Shown: positions 19,097-22,466 of the stretch, piece after piece
Position numbering within the stretch: position 1 is the first letter of the stretch
Layout: each line of letters starts with the position of its first letter
Virus record (IMG/VR): IMGVR_UViG_3300030419_003948
Span: 1-22,466 of that record
Source of the DNA: a virus
Reading direction: 5' to 3' (one strand)
DNA length: 22,466 nt
The notes under the pieces: model-generated
The model's database searches: none
The model's input: only the letters and a program-made list of their open reading frames with translations
Told to the model about the DNA's origin: nothing
Translations under genes and position numbers: made by a program

Positions 19097-20062
19097 ATGC
19101 ATGTAGTACACGATATAGAGGGTAAAGGTAAAAAACCCCAACGTGTAGTTGATGACGGAAAGGAAGAAAAACTAGAGCCGTTAAAGGCAGAAGTTCTAGA
19201 AGATCTAGACGAAGAAAAAAATCTTCCAAAAAACGAAAATCAACAACACGAAAATATTTCTGAAATAGAATCGCAAGAGGAAGAAGAAGAAATAATTGCC
19301 CAATCTGACAGCGAAGAGGATGATATTCCTCAAACTGAAAGGAAGAAAAAGAAGAAAACATATCAAGATCGTATCAATGAGCTTGTTAAAAGAGCAAATG
19401 ATGCTGAACGAGAAAGAAATAAGTTGTATACTGTTAATCAGTCTTTGACTGAAGAAATGCAGAAAATGCAACCTGATTTTCAAAAAGCTCGTGAGGATTT
19501 GTATGAATCCAAGAAAAAATCAGCAGAAGATGCTTTAGCAACAGCTCGTGCTGATCATAAGACTGCTTATGAAAGTGGTGATTCAGATAAACTTCTCGAA
19601 GTTTCTGAAAAAATTGCTGATCTAAAGTATGAACTTAAAAATCTTGAGTCTTCTTCTAATAAACCGATTAAACAAAGCGTAAGTGAAAAAACAAGTGATG
19701 CGGTATCGAACACACCAAAACCACAAGTTGATCCGAAGGCTTTGAGGTGGTCACAAGAAAATACTTGGTTCGGAAAAGATGTAGCCATGACGGGTGCAGC
19801 TTATGGTATTGATAACCAGTTGAAGAACGAAGGATATGATCCTACCTCAGATGCTTATTATGCTGAGATTGATCGCAGAATGAGAGATGCTTTTCCTAGC
19901 AATTTTGCAGAGGATGAGCCAAGACAAGTTGTAGCTGGTGTAAACCGAGCAACTCGTTCATCCACATCTAAGAGAGTTCGTCTTTCTGAAGGTCAAATCG
20001 CAATGGCCAAAAGATTAGGTGTGCCAAACAATGAATATGCGAAGTTTGTAAAGGAGCAATAA
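19097..20062 (+). CDS. Head scaffolding protein
   Basis: A 321-aa protein with GGAG before the ATG. The first 90 residues are very acidic and Glu/Gln-rich (EKLEPLKAEVLEDLDEEKNL at about 25-44), then long coiled-coil helices (YQDRINELVKRANDAERERN at about 90-109; KAREDLYESKKKSAEDALATARADHKTAYE region), and a basic C-terminal segment (RSSTSKRVRLSEGQIAMAKR with LGVPNNEYAKFVKEQ ending). This is the plan of P22-like/marine-podovirus scaffolds, which line the procapsid interior and dock to the coat protein by a basic helix. It is placed between portal-side genes and capsid. No protease domain is visible in it. Confidence 0.82.
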   Translation: MHVVHDIEGKGKKPQRVVDDGKEEKLEPLKAEVLEDLDEEKNLPKNENQQHENISEIESQEEEEEIIAQSDSEEDDIPQTERKKKKKTYQDRINELVKRANDAERERNKLYTVNQSLTEEMQKMQPDFQKAREDLYESKKKSAEDALATARADHKTAYESGDSDKLLEVSEKIADLKYELKNLESSSNKPIKQSVSEKTSDAVSNTPKPQVDPKALRWSQENTWFGKDVAMTGAAYGIDNQLKNEGYDPTSDAYYAEIDRRMRDAFPSNFAEDEPRQVVAGVNRATRSSTSKRVRLSEGQIAMAKRLGVPNNEYAKFVKEQ

Positions 20063-20063
20063 A

Positions 20064-20525
20064 ATGGTTGCAAAAAAAACTAAACAAACATCTCGTTCCC
20101 ATACGGAACGCAAAAAAACTTATGTACCTCCTAGTAGTCTGGATGCACCTAAACCCCACTCTGATGATGTTAAATACAGATGGATAAGGGTTCAAGCCGC
20201 TGGAGAGGACGATCCACGAAACATAGCTAAACGGAGACGTGAAGGTTATGAATTTGTTCGTGCTGAAGAGCATCCAGATGAAACCTATGCCGTACATGAA
20301 AGCGGAAAATTTGCTGGAGTTATTGGTAGTGGTGATGTCGTTTTAGCTAAGATTCCTAAAGACCTCGTTGATTCAAGAAATGAATGGGTAAATACTCGTA
20401 CAAAAAATCAGCAAAGGGCTGTAGATGAAAATCTTTTAAAAGAACAACATCCTTCAATGCCTATAAACCAACAAAGATCTTCCGATGTATCACATGGGCG
20501 TAAAAGCCCTCAGTTTGATGAATAG
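20064..20525 (+). CDS. Head-module protein of unknown function (153 aa)
   Basis: The start follows the scaffold stop by one base; AAGGAG lies within the scaffold end. Residues 37-70 carry KYRWIRVQAAGEDDPRNIAKRRREGYEFVR, a pattern shared by uncharacterised proteins next to capsid genes in marine phages, followed by VIGSGDVVLAKIPKDLV. The tail is Gln/Ser-rich. It may be a virion component or assembly factor. I do not know its function. Confidence 0.7.
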   Translation: MVAKKTKQTSRSHTERKKTYVPPSSLDAPKPHSDDVKYRWIRVQAAGEDDPRNIAKRRREGYEFVRAEEHPDETYAVHESGKFAGVIGSGDVVLAKIPKDLVDSRNEWVNTRTKNQQRAVDENLLKEQHPSMPINQQRSSDVSHGRKSPQFDE

Positions 20526-20545
20526 CATGAGGCTACTTTTATAAT
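20515..20545 (+). promoter_or_regulatory. Possible promoter before the decoration-like gene
   Basis: TATAAT (20540-20545) with TTGATG 19 bp upstream (20515-20520). The -10 is perfect, the spacing long and the -35 weak. A stronger promoter here would fit high expression of capsid genes. Confidence 0.4.
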
Positions 20546-20578
20546 ACGGTTAAATTTTATCCTAAATAGGAGAATTAA

Positions 20579-21157
20579 ATGGCAAATGTTGATGCACCTA
20601 ATGGTGCAAAACCGGTACGTCATTTGACAGGTGGACAAATCAGAGCTAGAGAATGGAAAATAGCTTCTGGTAGTTCAACTAGTATTTTCACTGGAGATTT
20701 CGTTAAGTTACTTAGCACTGGCTACATTGATGTAGCTGCTGCTGGTAATAGACTTCTTGGTGTTTTTGCTGGTTGTAAGTACACTGCATCAGATGGTACA
20801 CCAAAATTCGCAAAATATTGGCCTGCTAGTACTGCTACTCTGGGATCTGCTGATGTAACAGCTTACGTTTACGATGATCCAAATATTGTATTTGCGATTC
20901 AAGGAGACGGAACTGATGCGTTTACTCAAGTAGGAAATCTTGCTAATATTGTAGCTACTGCTGGATCGACCACTACTGGTCAATCCAAAATGGAGCTTGA
21001 CACAAGTGATATTGGTACAGGTACTGCTAACCTTAGAATTCTCGGTATTACCGATGATCCTAAAAATTCATGGGGTGCGAACACCGAACAGGAAGTTCTT
21101 ATCCATGAGCACGAGCTAAACCAACACATCGATGCAGATGGAACAGTAGGAGTATAA
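20579..21157 (+). CDS. Head decoration-like structural protein
   Basis: A 192-aa protein with AGGAG 7 nt upstream of the ATG. The start MANVDAPNGAKPVRHLTGGQ is typical of a family of small structural proteins immediately before the major capsid gene in marine phages. The sequence is Gly/Ala/Thr/Ser-rich and strand-rich without Cys clusters, including FTGDFVKLLSTGYIDVAAAG, LLGVFAGCKYTASDGTPKF and AYVYDDPNIVFAIQGDGT. It would stabilise or decorate the capsid shell, but a fibre or head-completion role is not excluded. It lies one base before the major capsid protein gene. Confidence 0.7.
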   Translation: MANVDAPNGAKPVRHLTGGQIRAREWKIASGSSTSIFTGDFVKLLSTGYIDVAAAGNRLLGVFAGCKYTASDGTPKFAKYWPASTATLGSADVTAYVYDDPNIVFAIQGDGTDAFTQVGNLANIVATAGSTTTGQSKMELDTSDIGTGTANLRILGITDDPKNSWGANTEQEVLIHEHELNQHIDADGTVGV

Positions 21158-21158
21158 T

Positions 21159-22070
21159 ATGGCTATATCACGTTCACAACTGGCAAAAGAGCTAGAACCG
21201 GGATTACACGCCCTTTTTGGCTTAGAATACAGTCGTTGGGAACAAGAACACGCACAAATCTTTCAATCAGAGAATTCTTCAAGAGCTTTTGAAGAAGAAA
21301 CTTTGCTTACTGGGTTTAAAGGTGCAGTTGCAAAAGCAGAGGGAAGTGCTGTAAGTTATGACACTTCATCTGAACTATGGACTGCTCGTTATACTCACGA
21401 TACTATCGCATTGGCGTTTTCAATCACTGAAGAAGCGGTTGAAGATAATCTTTACGATACGCTATCAAAAAGATATACTGCGGCTCTTGCTCGTTCAATG
21501 GCTTATACTAAGCAGGTTAAAGGTGCTAATGTCCTTAATAATGGATTCAGTTCAAGTTATCCGGGTGGCGATGCGAAAGCATTACTTACTACTGATCACC
21601 CTTCACTTGAAGCTGGAGATTTAGCTAACGAACCATCAACTGCGGCTGATTTATCTGAATCATCCCTAGAAGCTGCTTGTATTGCTATAGGCGGTTTTGT
21701 TGATGACAGAAATATTCCTGCGGCAGTTCAACCTAGAAAATTGGTTATTCCAAAAGATTCTGCTTTTATAGCACAAAGAATCTTGAAAAGTGACCTTAGA
21801 GTTGGTACTGCTGACAATGATATCAATGCATTAAGATCAATGAATATATTCCCAGAAGGTTATACTGTGAATCACTATTTAACTGATACTGATGCTTGGT
21901 TCATTCTCACAGATCTTATTGGTTCTGGACTTAAAATGTTCCAGAGAAGACCATTAAAGACTGCAATGGAACCTGACTTTGAAACAGGAAATATGCGTTT
22001 CAAGGCTTCTGAAAGATATTCTTTCGGATGGTCTGACTGGAGAGCTGTTTACGGCTCACCGGGTGCGTAA
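21159..22070 (+). CDS. Major capsid protein
   Basis: A 303-aa protein. Position after scaffold, size and motifs fit a HK97-fold capsid protein of the Mu-F/marine-phage group: MAISRSQLAKELEPGLHALF, GFKGAVAKAEGSAVSYDTS, the region EEAVEDNLYDTLSKRYTAAL (about 90-109), LTTDHPSL, IPAAVQPRKLVIPKDSAFIA (about 186-205) and the ending FKASERYSFGWSDWRAVYGS (about 280-299). The last motif, R(Y/F)SFGWSDWRAVYG, is a hallmark of this group. It assembles into the icosahedral shell and is probably the main client of the phage GroES-like protein. A terminator follows. Confidence 0.88.
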   Translation: MAISRSQLAKELEPGLHALFGLEYSRWEQEHAQIFQSENSSRAFEEETLLTGFKGAVAKAEGSAVSYDTSSELWTARYTHDTIALAFSITEEAVEDNLYDTLSKRYTAALARSMAYTKQVKGANVLNNGFSSSYPGGDAKALLTTDHPSLEAGDLANEPSTAADLSESSLEAACIAIGGFVDDRNIPAAVQPRKLVIPKDSAFIAQRILKSDLRVGTADNDINALRSMNIFPEGYTVNHYLTDTDAWFILTDLIGSGLKMFQRRPLKTAMEPDFETGNMRFKASERYSFGWSDWRAVYGSPGA

Positions 22071-22084
22071 TAGAGTACGAATAG

Positions 22085-22110
22085 GAGGGGGATTTTCCCC
22101 CTCTTATCTT
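22085..22110 (+). terminator. Intrinsic terminator after the major capsid protein
   Basis: GAGGGGG-ATTTT-CCCCCTC (22085-22103), followed by TTATCTT. The stem is perfect and GC-rich; the T tail is short, so some readthrough is possible. Confidence 0.8.
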
Positions 22111-22126
22111 AATACTAGGATTAACC

Positions 22127-22175
22127 AATTATACCAACTGACCTAGCAGACAATCGTAGAAGAGATGGTATAATT
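22127..22175 (+). promoter_or_regulatory. Inverted repeat with extended -10 promoter before the last gene
   Basis: AATTATACCA (22127-22136) and TGGTATAATT (22166-22175) form a perfect 10-bp inverted repeat with a 29-nt gap. The right arm is an extended -10 (TGG-TATAAT, 22166-22174) for the gene at 22194; the left arm is the same element on the minus strand. Confidence 0.45.
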
Positions 22176-22193
22176 TAACTACGGAGAATTAAA

Positions 22194-22466
22194 ATGGCTA
22201 ATACAACTTTTAGTGGTGCAGTCAGATCAGAAGCTGGTTTTAAAGTAATTAACAAAGCAGCTACTACTGGTGCAATCACAGAAACAGGAGTTAGCATTAA
22301 CTCAACTGGACAACTAGTTTCATTAGGAAATAGAAAAATACAAACTTTTGCAGGAACTCTAGCATCAACAAATGCTGCAACTACAGCATACGGTGATGGT
22401 GATGTTCTTGTGGAATTGGGAACTCTGAATACAGACCACCCAGACGATTTAGTAACAGCTACTCAA
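22194..22466 (+). CDS. Structural-type protein, partial (truncated by window edge)
   Basis: ATG at 22194 with CGGAG upstream; 91 codons to the right edge without a stop. The product starts MANTTFSGAVRSEAGFKVIN and continues Thr/Ser/Gly-rich with strands, ending in the window at LGTLNTDHPDDLVTATQ. Short proteins that begin MANTTFxGxVRSE often follow the major capsid gene in marine phages and are thought to be virion components. Function unknown; the C-terminus is missing. Confidence 0.75.
   Translation, partial: MANTTFSGAVRSEAGFKVINKAATTGAITETGVSINSTGQLVSLGNRKIQTFAGTLASTNAATTAYGDGDVLVELGTLNTDHPDDLVTATQ

Noticed and set aside
1-22466. tRNA genes, integrase, attachment sites, insertion sequences
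   Set aside because: I found no cloverleaf, no tyrosine or serine recombinase motif, no transposase and no flanking direct repeats that would support any of these.

Overview
The window is a segment of a double-stranded DNA tailed-phage (or prophage) genome with low GC content. The right third carries a canonical head-assembly module: terminase small and large subunits, portal, scaffold, a decoration-like protein and a major capsid protein. The left part carries phage recombination and replication genes. Packed small genes with ATGA/TAATG overlaps, many tiny hypothetical genes and AT-rich coding suggest a phage of an AT-rich, probably marine alphaproteobacterial host. The host is inference only; no integrase, tRNA or attachment site is visible.

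Layout. (1) Positions 1-2788, read leftward: a zinc-finger peptide, a DpnD/PcfM-like protein, a PD-(D/E)XK exonuclease, an ERF-family annealing protein, a mini-protein with an SSB-type acidic tail, an HNH nuclease, and a gene that runs off the left edge inside the HNH reading frame. This is a single-strand-annealing recombination cassette. (2) Positions 2789-3607: a gene-free control region with two overlapping divergent promoters, a 20-bp-arm inverted repeat that encloses two hairpins, and two tandem copies of a hairpin whose loop is complementary to a downstream segment. (3) Positions 3608-5024, rightward: a DUF1376-type replication protein with iteron-like repeats inside the gene (candidate origin) and a gene of unknown function, followed by an apparent free-standing small RNA with its own promoter and terminator (5034-5179). 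(4) Positions 5187-12011, mostly leftward: a GH73-like lysozyme, a small HTH protein and about 18 small accessory genes, including six short ones found by reading the frames directly. A rightward two-gene island lies at 10563-10872. (5) Positions 12214-12757: a DUF2958 gene and a convergent small gene. (6) Positions 12937 to the end, rightward: small terminase, Hsp20 chaperone, large terminase, acidic peptide, portal, two small genes, GroES-like co-chaperonin, scaffold, unknown protein, decoration-like protein, major capsid protein, terminator, and a truncated structural-type gene.

Three things deserve attention. A 15-bp dyad, TTGnAA-n3-TTnCAA, occurs five times, only between genes, and in most copies sits exactly 3 bp from a -10-like hexamer; it looks like a phage-wide operator, and the 83-aa HTH protein is a candidate partner. 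A leader RNA element (hairpin loop UUGGRUAGU pairing with downstream ACUAYCCA) occurs three times upstream of leftward genes with a compensatory base change, suggesting an undescribed pseudoknotted regulatory RNA. Finally, the phage carries two folding factors (Hsp20 and GroES-like) embedded in the head module without a GroEL in view.
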